Of a stretch of DNA of 26,394 nt, positions 14,670-21,544 are shown piece by piece (position 1 is the stretch's first letter; each line of letters begins with the position of its first letter). Location: assembly GCA_041686485.1 (NCBI GenBank), contig JAWLDT010000033.1, positions 1 through 26,394 of the forward strand, given 5' to 3'. A program made the position numbers and the translations under genes. Below the pieces are notes generated by a model. That model saw only the letters and a program-made list of their open reading frames with translations. It was not told where the DNA came from and ran no database searches. The stretch is from PUPG01 sp041686485. GTDB lineage: Bacteria > Bacteroidota > Bacteroidia > Bacteroidales > UBA7960.

Positions 14670-15088
14670 GATGGAATGTTTTTGTGGATGAATGACTGTT
14701 GTGTCTGCAAATTAGGTGAATGTTCCGTGTAGATTGACCGGGGCGGTAGTTCGTCCATGCCCCCGAAGCCCTCAAACATGATTTCAAAACCGGCATTCTG
14801 CAATGCGACCTGGTAGTTCCTCACCACCTGGAGTACCGACAGATTCTCCGGAGCCACATACAGAATCTTTGTGGCTTCCCCTTCGGCGGTAATGGTTTGA
14901 AGTTCTCCGTCTTCCACGCCTGAAGGGAGCACCATGCGGTCATAATCAAAATACTCATAACCGGCAATGTATGACCCCTCATAACGGGAGATCATCGGGT
15001 GGCCCTCACTGCCTTCCACATCTTCCTGGGTGCATAAAGTAGTAAATCCCAGGGCGAGGAAAATCATTGGCAAAAAGCTGAAAATCAT
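14666..15088 (-). CDS. Exported protein resembling the N-terminal part of DUF4892/OmpA-family proteins
   Basis: A 140-residue protein with a signal peptide (about 1-20; cleavage near LCTQEDV). The mature part HPMISRYEGSYIAGYEYFDYD followed by ATKILYVAPENLSVLQVVRNYQVALQNAGFEIMF matches the pattern that I recall from the N-terminal domain of DUF4892-type and OmpA-family envelope proteins (resolution of Y-G-S, then 'vLeV.rNYe.AL..aGFe'). Those proteins are normally about twice as long. Here the similarity stops after residue 107 and the tail is unremarkable, so it is either a short version or truncated. It is coupled by ATGA to the small membrane protein. Confidence 0.65.
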   Translation of the reverse strand: MIFSFLPMIFLALGFTTLCTQEDVEGSEGHPMISRYEGSYIAGYEYFDYDRMVLPSGVEDGELQTITAEGEATKILYVAPENLSVLQVVRNYQVALQNAGFEIMFEGFGGMDELPPRSIYTEHSPNLQTQQSFIHKNIPS

Positions 15089-15158
15089 TTTTTAGTCATG
15101 GCTTGTTTTGTTTTGTTTTATGGTTGATATATAATGGGTTACGCGTTGGATGAAAGAA

Positions 15159-17861
15159 TTACCAGGCTGGCTGGATCAAGGCGTGATCGGGATTATACCG
15201 CCAGGAATTATCAAAGAAGCCGGCATGGATCAGGGCGGCAAACCCTGTTTCCAAAATACGGTCATCAAATAACAGGTAGTCCGGGAGACCGTCGGCCGAG
15301 GATATCATGGCCGGTTTCATGGAAAGGGCCTGCGACGACAGGGTAGCTCCGCTGTTCACCTGGACCAGCCGGTCGGGGTTGCGTGGATTGGGATGGATAA
15401 ATTTCACGGCAAGGTCTTCCGTATAGACATGCCTGTGAAGGCCTTCCTCCGTGGTGTCTCCCTGGTGCAGTGCTCCCAGAACGATACTGTCGGGGTACAC
15501 CGTGATTGGTAATTCCGTATTAATTTGTTCGTAGTACGCATTGGAAGCCGGACTCCCAAGCAGGATGAGGTTGTAGTTTTCTTCCATGCTTTCATCCACC
15601 ATGGTATCCGGCACGATAATAGTGCGTCCGTTGCCTCTGTAATACCAGCTTTGTGCCAGCTGCCGTGCCTGACCGTAAGTTTGTCTTTCCCAATCATTTC
15701 CGGCAAGGGTAGCAAACACCAGGGCAAAAGGTTCGTAGAACACCTGCTTGATGGTACCGGCCTGATCCGGCGATTTAACGAACTTCGGTTTGCGCTCGCC
15801 TTGAACGATCCCCGGGTCTTCAAGATCGAAGATCACGTGTTCCCTGTCATGCAGTGGCATCTCATTGCCGTTCACTATTAAACGGGTATGTTCAGCGTCA
15901 AAAGGTGCCTTGTCGATGTGGATCTTCAGGCGCCGGACATTGAAGGTTTTAACGTGTACTGTCTGACCGTCGTCATGGGCTTCCACGTCGGCGCTTACAC
16001 GGCTATCTTCCACAAAATTTTTCCTTTGCAACACGGAGATCCAGTAAGCCTGGTGACTCTCGGCCAGGGAGGCCGTTCTGAAACGTATTTGATCTACCGC
16101 CCTGTCTTTTCGCTTGTCGCGGAAGAAATCCATCAGGTCTGCATGATTCACGCAATCTGTACCTTCGGTATCATCAAAGCGCCACCAGTGATCTTTACCG
16201 GGAACCTCGTTGTAGGTGACGTCGTAACCCAATTGCGACAGGCGCTGGTAGAACATCCGCGGATGGTCAGGAGGTACACTCATGTCATCACCGCCATGCA
16301 GGATATATACCGGGGTATTGTTGAGGTTCTCCACCAGTGAGAGGGCGCGGGTGGGTTGCAGTACGGCGTAAAGCAATTGCAGGTTTGTCGGATTACCCGC
16401 CAGGTGGTCCATCCGGGAAACGAAGGGGGTGTAAATATCGAAGGATGTCCATCCGGCGCTCGGCCCCACCGCAGCAAACAGGTGGGGGTGGGAGGTAGAG
16501 AGCACCCAGCTCCCATGTCCTCCCATGGAATGACCGCTCAGGCAGATTCGGTCCGGATCCAGCCCAAACTTTCCAATGGCATGCTCCAGGGCGTTCAGCG
16601 CATTAACCTTGCCTTGCTTTTCCCAGTCGAATCCAAAACGCCTGCGGTTGGTGGGGGCGATCACCCAGGTCCAGTCTTTCTGGGTGTAACCGTTGGATCC
16701 GGTGGCGTCCACCCCGGCCCCGTGGAGGGTAAAAATGGCCGGATAGGCCTTGTCCGGATCCATGTTTGCCGGCGGAAACGCACTGTAAAACTGAACCGAG
16801 TTGTCTGAATCCAAAAATGTCACATTGAAAGGCTCGCCCTGCTCTTTGATTTGTAGTTGGCTATGGAACAGGTATTCGTCGCCGCCTTCGCGTACCACAA
16901 TCTTTAGGGGCAGGCTCTCCCTGTCGCTCCATTCATCCCACTGCAGGAAGTGCATGTCCAGGTTGTGGGCTGTTTGTTGGTAAGCCATGGGTCCCAGGGG
17001 CGGAAGCTGTTTTGTCGATATCGAATGGCTGTTGCCTGCCGGATCTGTGTAAACAATCTCTACTTCCACATCTTTTTTCCAATGGGTAGTATGGTTGACC
17101 ATGGGAATTCCCAGGTGCATGTTTTTATAGACTTTTCCGCGCACCAGGTGTGGATCGGTGATGTCGTCCGTCACTGCCTGTATATCATTATTTACGGGGA
17201 TAAAGGTAAAAGAGGCTTCAGAGGAAGGACTGCCACTCATTCTCAGGAGCAGCTCGTTGGTACCTGCTTCCAGCACTACCGGCACCTTCAGATAACCTGT
17301 GGTGTAAAAATCACCTGCATATTCACGATCGTTAAGCCGGAATCCACTTACACCTTGTGCCAGCACCAGGCCGCGCGTCCGCTCTTCCACTTCCACGGTT
17401 GTCCATGCATAATTGACTCCCCGGGTAAACGTTCGTCCTTTGTAATTTTTCCAGTCATCCCAGGAAGGCTCTGATTCCGGGTGTTCAATGCGGATGGTTC
17501 CAGCCTCTTCCATGGTATCCGGTTTCCAGCTTACCTTGCCCTGTGCCCCAAAAAAGGAGTGGTGCGTCATGCCAGCTTCCGGTGTGATCCCGGAGAACCC
17601 GCCGTGCTCTTGTAAAGGATCGGTGGCGGATTCCCGGGCGCCGGAAGGGAACAGACCGATCGTGAGCCATGTATCAGGCCGGATGGTATCAGCGATGGAA
17701 CGCGGGACGGTAGTTTCCTCCGTGGACAGGATGACCTTTTCAGCAACTGGCGTGGTAAATCCGTCTTCAGTCCTTGCGGCTGCATCTGATAATGTTGAAA
17801 ATAGGGTAAAAGTGCCTAATAGTAATAAAAAAAGAGAGGCAAAAGGGGTTGTGGTCAACAT
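15159..17861 (-). CDS. Large secreted serine hydrolase (alpha/beta, prolyl-oligopeptidase-like esterase/peptidase)
   Basis: A 900-residue protein with a signal peptide (about 1-29). Residues 60-340 are beta-rich and look like carbohydrate- or ligand-binding modules. The alpha/beta hydrolase core is about 355-590: oxyanion region HGAG (380-383), nucleophile elbow GHSMGGHG (Ser445), acid in HGGDD (Asp525 or Asp526) and a histidine in GKDHWW (His558). Residues 620-900 form a further beta-rich region with a second possible Rossmann-like part (NLILLGSPASN). The triad is complete, so it should be active. Substrate is uncertain: family members include esterases and peptidases of the S9 type. It is monocistronic, 70 bp upstream of the small-gene cluster. 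Confidence 0.85.
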   Translation of the reverse strand: MLTTTPFASLFLLLLGTFTLFSTLSDAAARTEDGFTTPVAEKVILSTEETTVPRSIADTIRPDTWLTIGLFPSGARESATDPLQEHGGFSGITPEAGMTHHSFFGAQGKVSWKPDTMEEAGTIRIEHPESEPSWDDWKNYKGRTFTRGVNYAWTTVEVEERTRGLVLAQGVSGFRLNDREYAGDFYTTGYLKVPVVLEAGTNELLLRMSGSPSSEASFTFIPVNNDIQAVTDDITDPHLVRGKVYKNMHLGIPMVNHTTHWKKDVEVEIVYTDPAGNSHSISTKQLPPLGPMAYQQTAHNLDMHFLQWDEWSDRESLPLKIVVREGGDEYLFHSQLQIKEQGEPFNVTFLDSDNSVQFYSAFPPANMDPDKAYPAIFTLHGAGVDATGSNGYTQKDWTWVIAPTNRRRFGFDWEKQGKVNALNALEHAIGKFGLDPDRICLSGHSMGGHGSWVLSTSHPHLFAAVGPSAGWTSFDIYTPFVSRMDHLAGNPTNLQLLYAVLQPTRALSLVENLNNTPVYILHGGDDMSVPPDHPRMFYQRLSQLGYDVTYNEVPGKDHWWRFDDTEGTDCVNHADLMDFFRDKRKDRAVDQIRFRTASLAESHQAYWISVLQRKNFVEDSRVSADVEAHDDGQTVHVKTFNVRRLKIHIDKAPFDAEHTRLIVNGNEMPLHDREHVIFDLEDPGIVQGERKPKFVKSPDQAGTIKQVFYEPFALVFATLAGNDWERQTYGQARQLAQSWYYRGNGRTIIVPDTMVDESMEENYNLILLGSPASNAYYEQINTELPITVYPDSIVLGALHQGDTTEEGLHRHVYTEDLAVKFIHPNPRNPDRLVQVNSGATLSSQALSMKPAMISSADGLPDYLLFDDRILETGFAALIHAGFFDNSWRYNPDHALIQPAW

Positions 17862-17986
17862 GTAGAAATTCTTTGGTTAATGATAGCGGTTTGCGTAAGT
17901 AACATATTGTGTTTATAAAAATAGGTTTTTTTCAATAAATGTATTATCTTTAAGGTGAAAAGTTAAACCATTAAACACATTATAGT

Positions 17987-18244
17987 ATGAAATTTTTTAA
18001 AACATTATTTGGATTGTCAGCGGCTGCAGGACTTGGCGCATTAGCGGGTGTTTTATTTGCACCAAAAAAAGGGTCTGAAACACGGAAAGACCTCGCCAAA
18101 AAGCAAAAAGAATATGAAAAAACCCTGAAAAAGGAGTACAATGAGTCCATTGATCAGGTGACCGATGAAATCAAGAAAGCCGACAAGAAAGTTTCAGAGG
18201 CTGCCAATGCCATGAAGGATCAGATCAAGGATAAGAAAGTCTGA
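17987..18244 (+). CDS. YtxH-domain small stress-type protein
   Basis: An 85-residue protein with an N-terminal hydrophobic helix (about 7-25), then the family hallmark GVLFAPKKGSETRKDL and a Lys/Glu-rich coiled helix to the end. YtxH proteins are small, often membrane-associated, and frequently under general-stress control; the molecular role is unknown. It is divergent from the hydrolase gene and followed by a hairpin that may terminate it. Confidence 0.93.
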   Translation: MKFFKTLFGLSAAAGLGALAGVLFAPKKGSETRKDLAKKQKEYEKTLKKEYNESIDQVTDEIKKADKKVSEAANAMKDQIKDKKV

Positions 18245-18289
18245 TAAAGGCATTTGCCTCTTTAGGTATTATTTTTTAACCCAATATTT

Positions 18290-18319
18290 AGGGGCTGCAG
18301 GAAACACTGTGGCCCCTTT
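18290..18319 (+). terminator. Probable terminator after the YtxH gene
   Basis: AGGGGC and GCCCCT form the outer stem, with CAG/CTG continuing the stem after a symmetric two-base interruption. The hairpin is followed by TTTATT. It begins about 45 bp after the YtxH stop codon. The U-tract is short, so efficiency is uncertain. Confidence 0.5.
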
Positions 18320-18348
18320 ATTGTTCCAGTACAATTGATCAAATAACG

Positions 18349-18450
18349 GTTTACGGCTTCTGGGCATGGACTCCGGGAGGTGAAAGATCCGGTATGCCTG
18401 TAAACAAATCGCTTGCCTTTGCTGCCTGATGCAGCCAGGTAAAAAACCTG
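18349..18450 (+). other. Hairpin-rich noncoding segment, possible structured RNA
   Basis: Three hairpins follow one another. The first is GTTTAC (18349-18354) with GTAAAC (18410-18415), extended inside by GGCAT (18363-18367) with ATGCC (18404-18408). The second is CTGC/GCAG (18422-18434), and the third CAGGT-AAAAA-ACCTG (18436-18450). No frame is coding. I do not recognise a known riboswitch core. It lies in the 610-bp gap between YtxH and the SDR gene; the rest of that gap is AT-rich DNA, then a repeat and the scaffold gap. Confidence 0.3.
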
Positions 18451-18614
18451 TTCCTTGTCAAACTTTTACGGAGAGTGATTGTTGAAAAACATAGAAAAAC
18501 AATTAAACAGATACGTTTCTAACAATAAGACTTCTACGCAGACATCTTTTGTATGTTTATATTTTTTTTGTTATTGAATTAGCGTATTTTGAAGGGGTTT
18601 TTGGTTATGGTTAG

Positions 18615-18720
18615 ATGAAACGCCCATGTCGAAGATCCCGGTTATTCGGGATCAAGTATTTTGACAAACAGGGAGATGATTATATAAGCTGGAAGCTGGA
18701 AGGAAGAAGTGAAAAGTGAA
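18615..18720 (+). repeat. Copy 1 of a dispersed intergenic repeat with heptamer tail
   Basis: The header ATGAAACGCCCATG (18615-18628) is followed by a hairpin GATCCCG-GTTATT-CGGGATC, then a conserved stretch TTTTGACAAACAGGG and ATGATTATATA, and finally short heptamer repeats (AAGCTGG, AGTGAAA). The tail runs into the scaffold gap. A second copy lies at 21228-21416. Confidence 0.8.
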
Positions 18721-18820
18721 NNNNNNNNNNNNNNNNNNNNNNNNNNNNNNNNNNNNNNNNNNNNNNNNNNNNNNNNNNNNNNNNNNNNNNNNNNNNNNNN
18801 NNNNNNNNNNNNNNNNNNNN
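18721..18820. other. Scaffold gap of 100 N
   Basis: A nominal 100-N gap. The left flank ends in AAGTGAAAAGTGAA and the right flank begins GTTCACTGTTCACTG, both short tandem repeats, so a repeat array of unknown length is missing. Any promoter for the SDR gene may lie inside it. Confidence 0.99.
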
Positions 18821-18854
18821 GTTCACTGTTCACTGATACAAAAATGCTACAACT

Positions 18855-19553
18855 ATGAAAAACTATCTTATCGTAGGAGCATCATCCGGGATCGGCAAGG
18901 AATTGGCCTCCATTCTGAACCGCGATGGACATCAGGTCCACGGAACTTACCGCAACAGCGAGGTTCAGACTAAAGAAGAGGGTATCGAATACCATTTTCT
19001 TGATGTGACGGCAGATCAACTTAAACTTGATTTTCTGCCTGAGAAGATCGATGGCGTTGCCTACTGTCCCGGAACAATTAATCTTCGGCCTTTTGCAAGG
19101 ATAAAGCCTGAACAGTTTCTAAATGATTTCAACATACAGGTAGTGGGTGCCGTGAAAGTGATCCAGGCATTGATGCCCAGACTCAAAAAGGCAGAAGCTG
19201 CCTCCATCGTGATGTTCTCCACCGTAGCGGTACAATCGGGTTTCAACTTCCATAGCCTTGTTTCTGCTTCAAAGGGGGCGGTGGAAGGCCTTGCGCGATC
19301 CCTGGCGGCGGAGTTTGCCCCAACTATACGGGTGAACTGTGTCGCGCCCTCTATCACCGATACACCTCTTGCCTCAGGGCTGTTGAATTCGGATGAAAAG
19401 CGGGAAGCCAATGCAAAGCGCCATCCCATGAAAAGAGTTGGCTCCGTGAGCGATATTGCAGAGATGGCGGCTTTTTTATTGTCGGATAAATCCGGATGGA
19501 TCACCGGGCAGGTCATTGGTGTAGATGGTGGGATGTCCGTCATTAAAGGATAG
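18855..19553 (+). CDS. Short-chain dehydrogenase/reductase lacking the catalytic tyrosine
   Basis: A 232-residue SDR. The cofactor-binding glycine motif is intact (GASSGIG, residues 8-14), as is the family tail WITGQVIGVDGGMS. The catalytic serine (Ser122) and lysine (Lys140) are present, but the YxxxK tyrosine position holds valine (Val136 in LVSASKGAVEG). The NNAG motif is also altered (YCPGTI). As I recall, close relatives in Bacteroidota share this HS-x-V-x-ASKGAVEGL pattern, so it is probably a subfamily trait rather than damage. It is 5 bp upstream of an SRPBCC gene and surely co-transcribed with it. Confidence 0.92.
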   Translation: MKNYLIVGASSGIGKELASILNRDGHQVHGTYRNSEVQTKEEGIEYHFLDVTADQLKLDFLPEKIDGVAYCPGTINLRPFARIKPEQFLNDFNIQVVGAVKVIQALMPRLKKAEAASIVMFSTVAVQSGFNFHSLVSASKGAVEGLARSLAAEFAPTIRVNCVAPSITDTPLASGLLNSDEKREANAKRHPMKRVGSVSDIAEMAAFLLSDKSGWITGQVIGVDGGMSVIKG

Positions 19554-19558
19554 CACCC

Positions 19559-20047
19559 ATGGCTTTTTACCAACTGATTCAAAAGCAAGTCCTTCCGGCC
19601 ACCGTTGATGAGGCGTGGTCGTTTATTGCCTCACCTGACAATCTGCAAAAGATCACGCCGAAGGAGATGGGCTTTGTGGTTACCTCCACTGAGCATACCC
19701 CGGAGATGTACCCCGGCATGATCATTAGCTATACCGTAAAACCCGTGTTGGGCATTCCGCTGCAGTGGGTCACGGAGATCACCCATGTGAAAGAAAAATC
19801 GTATTTTGTTGATGAACAGCGCGCGGGTCCTTATGCCATGTGGCATCATCAACACTGGATCGAAGCCGTTGATGACGGGGTGCTGATGACCGATATTGTT
19901 TCCTACAAGCCGCCAATGGGTTTCCTGGGCAGTATCGCCAATGCATTGTTCATCAAAAAGAAGCTAAATCAGATCTTTTCCTACCGGAACAAGGTGCTGA
20001 ACGAGGTTTTTTCGAAGAGTGGCGGAAACGAAGAAGCGAGGAAGTGA
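19559..20047 (+). CDS. SRPBCC-superfamily (START-like) ligand-binding protein
   Basis: A 162-residue protein with the START/Bet v 1-like pattern of Bacteroidota SRPBCC proteins: an N-terminal strand, ATVDEAWSFIASPDNLQKITP, then YPGMIISYTV, WVTEITHV, FVDEQRAGPYAMWHHQHWIE and LMTDIVSYKPPMG before the C-terminal helix. These proteins bind hydrophobic ligands in a cavity; the ligand is unknown. Pairing with the SDR gene 5 bp upstream suggests a shared pathway. The last residues (SGGNEEARK) are encoded by the beginning of an octamer-type repeat that continues into the intergenic DNA, so the original C-terminus may have been altered. Confidence 0.9.
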   Translation: MAFYQLIQKQVLPATVDEAWSFIASPDNLQKITPKEMGFVVTSTEHTPEMYPGMIISYTVKPVLGIPLQWVTEITHVKEKSYFVDEQRAGPYAMWHHQHWIEAVDDGVLMTDIVSYKPPMGFLGSIANALFIKKKLNQIFSYRNKVLNEVFSKSGGNEEARK

Positions 20048-20140
20048 GGAAGCGAAGACGCGAGGAAACGAGGAGGCGATGAAAACGAAGATGCGAAGAC
20101 GCAAGGAAGCGAAGAAACGAGGAAGGGAGGGAATGATGGG
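20018..20140. repeat. Degenerate octamer-like repeat overlapping a gene end
   Basis: About 120 bp built from degenerate units such as GAGGAAGC, GAAGACGC, GAGGAAAC and GAAGAAAC. It begins inside the last codons of the SRPBCC gene and fills most of the gap to the transporter gene. No gene lies in it. The minus-strand frame reading repeated Phe-Leu-Ala-Ser-Ser is only its translation. Confidence 0.8.
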
Positions 20141-20262
20141 ACGACGGAATGATGGCTTACATTTGTAATGGATCTTCGTGGGGCTTTACCTTCGATGACC
20201 ATGGCCATCAGTTGTTGGCAACAGAATAAATTATCGGGGAAGGATATCTATTTTAAAGGTTC

Positions 20263-21165
20263 ATGCAGAAAAACACCATATTGTTTGCCGTTGGGTTTGT
20301 GCTGCTTTGGAACTCCGGCTTCATCGGAGCTGAATACGGCTTGCCCTATACGGGTCCGTTTACCCTGCTTTTCTGGCGTTACCTGGCACTTACGTTCGTG
20401 CTTTTTTTGTATTTGATTGCCCGCGGAAAATTTCGCTGGGTTGGCATTGCTGCTGCTTACCCGCATATGTTGGTTGGAGTTCTTGCGCACGGGGTTTGGC
20501 TGGGTTGCGTTTTGCTGGCCCTGAGCCACGGTGTGCCACCCGGGATTGTTGCATTGGTGGTGGCACTGCAGCCGCTGGCTACAGGCGCTTTGTCCGGTCT
20601 CGTTGTTGGTGAACCGACATCGTTGCAAAGATGGCTGGGACTCCTTGTTGGACTGGGTGGTGTATCCATCACCCTCCTGTATAGAATTGATTTCCAGGAT
20701 GCCGGTTCAATTTTTGGCTACGTCATTCCCCTGGGTTCGGTTGCAGCCATCACAACAGCCAGTTTGATCCAACGAAAGATGGAGGTTACCAAGGCGGCTC
20801 ACCGCTTACCCGTGAACCTTGCCCTTTTTTACCAAAGCATGGCAACCACCTTCGCTGCTGCTATACCTGCCATACTTGCAGAGGGTCTGGTGACCCGCTG
20901 GGAACCTGAGTTTATCTATACCATGGCCTGGCTGATATTGGCAGTATCCCTGGGCGCCTATGCCTTGATGTGGCGTTTACTTGAAAGGATAGATGCAACA
21001 CGTGTGGCGAGCCTTTTTTATCTGGGTCCGCCTGTCACCATGCTGATGGCCTGGATGGCTTTTGGTGACCTGCTGCTGGCTACCGATGTCATTGGTTTGG
21101 TAGTCGTTTTCTTTGGTGTGCTTATAAGCGATCCTCCTGCCAGGAGAAGGACTGTTAAAGCGTAG
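20263..21165 (+). CDS. EamA/DMT-family transporter, ten membrane helices
   Basis: A 300-residue, very hydrophobic protein with two homologous EamA halves (about 5-138 and 150-290). The family start LLWNSGFIGAEYGLPYTGPFTLLFWRYLAL, the half-1 end GEPTSLQRWLGLLVGLGGVSI and the half-2 end LLLATDVIGLVVVFFGVLIS fit the drug/metabolite transporter superfamily. Substrates range from amino acids to nucleotides and cannot be predicted. The length is normal. It is a stand-alone gene about 215 bp after the SDR-SRPBCC pair. Confidence 0.92.
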   Translation: MQKNTILFAVGFVLLWNSGFIGAEYGLPYTGPFTLLFWRYLALTFVLFLYLIARGKFRWVGIAAAYPHMLVGVLAHGVWLGCVLLALSHGVPPGIVALVVALQPLATGALSGLVVGEPTSLQRWLGLLVGLGGVSITLLYRIDFQDAGSIFGYVIPLGSVAAITTASLIQRKMEVTKAAHRLPVNLALFYQSMATTFAAAIPAILAEGLVTRWEPEFIYTMAWLILAVSLGAYALMWRLLERIDATRVASLFYLGPPVTMLMAWMAFGDLLLATDVIGLVVVFFGVLISDPPARRRTVKA

Positions 21166-21166
21166 C

Positions 21167-21186
21167 TTCTGTTGCCGGTAACAGAA
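21167..21186. repeat. Perfect inverted repeat after the transporter gene
   Basis: TTCTGTT-GCCGGT-AACAGAA forms a 7-bp stem one base after the transporter stop codon. On the plus strand it is followed by A rather than T, so it is not a standard terminator for the transporter. Confidence 0.5.
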
Positions 21187-21227
21187 AAAAACATGTATAT
21201 TTGAGACATGCTTATTGAACAAACCAC

Positions 21228-21416
21228 ATGAAACGCCCATGACAAGGTTTTGACACACAGGGGTATGATTATATAGAAGCTCGAAGCTCGAAGCTGGAAG
21301 CTGGAAGCAGAGAAGAAGTTAGAAGTTGGAAGGTAGAGGTTAGATAGAGAAGTCTCAGAGGTGGAAGCTGGAAGGAAGAAGAAAAGTGAAAAATAAAAAG
21401 TGAAAAGTGAAAAGTG
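21228..21416 (+). repeat. Copy 2 of the dispersed repeat with a long heptamer tail
   Basis: The header ATGAAACGCCCATG, TTTTGACACACAGGGG and ATGATTATATA (21228-21275) match copy 1 at 18615. The tail contains heptamers AAGCTCG (x2), AAGCTGG (x2 and variants) up to about 21320, a purine-rich degenerate middle, and AGTGAAA-type heptamers at 21383-21416. The purine-rich strand composition differs sharply from the neighbouring genes. Confidence 0.85.
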
Positions 21417-21432
21417 CAGGCCGGGCTTGGTC

Positions 21433-21477
21433 GCCCTGAAAGGGCAATTTAATTCAGCCCAGTGGCAACGCCCTGGG
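21433..21477. repeat. Double-hairpin REP-like element
   Basis: GCCCT-GAA-AGGGC (21433-21445) is followed after 12 bp by an imperfect hairpin with CCCAG/CTGGG arms (21458-21477). I recall this layout from many genomes, where it is dispersed between genes. It lies directly after the heptamer tail and before the amidase gene. Confidence 0.65.
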
Positions 21478-21544
21478 TCAACTTTCCAATGATTTTTATG
21501 AGAAATAAGGTTTCACCATATTGTACTCCCTAAATTTTTGTTTT

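Noticed and set aside
13851..14732. Long plus-strand open frame of 293 codons
   Set aside because: It is antisense to three minus-strand genes that have a signal peptide, a conserved membrane motif and ATGA coupling. Its own translation has no domain pattern and is rich in Arg, His and Cys as expected of a shadow.
17945..17952. TATCTTTA as the promoter of the YtxH gene
   Set aside because: It differs from TAnnTTTG at the last base, and no TTTG lies at a suitable distance upstream.
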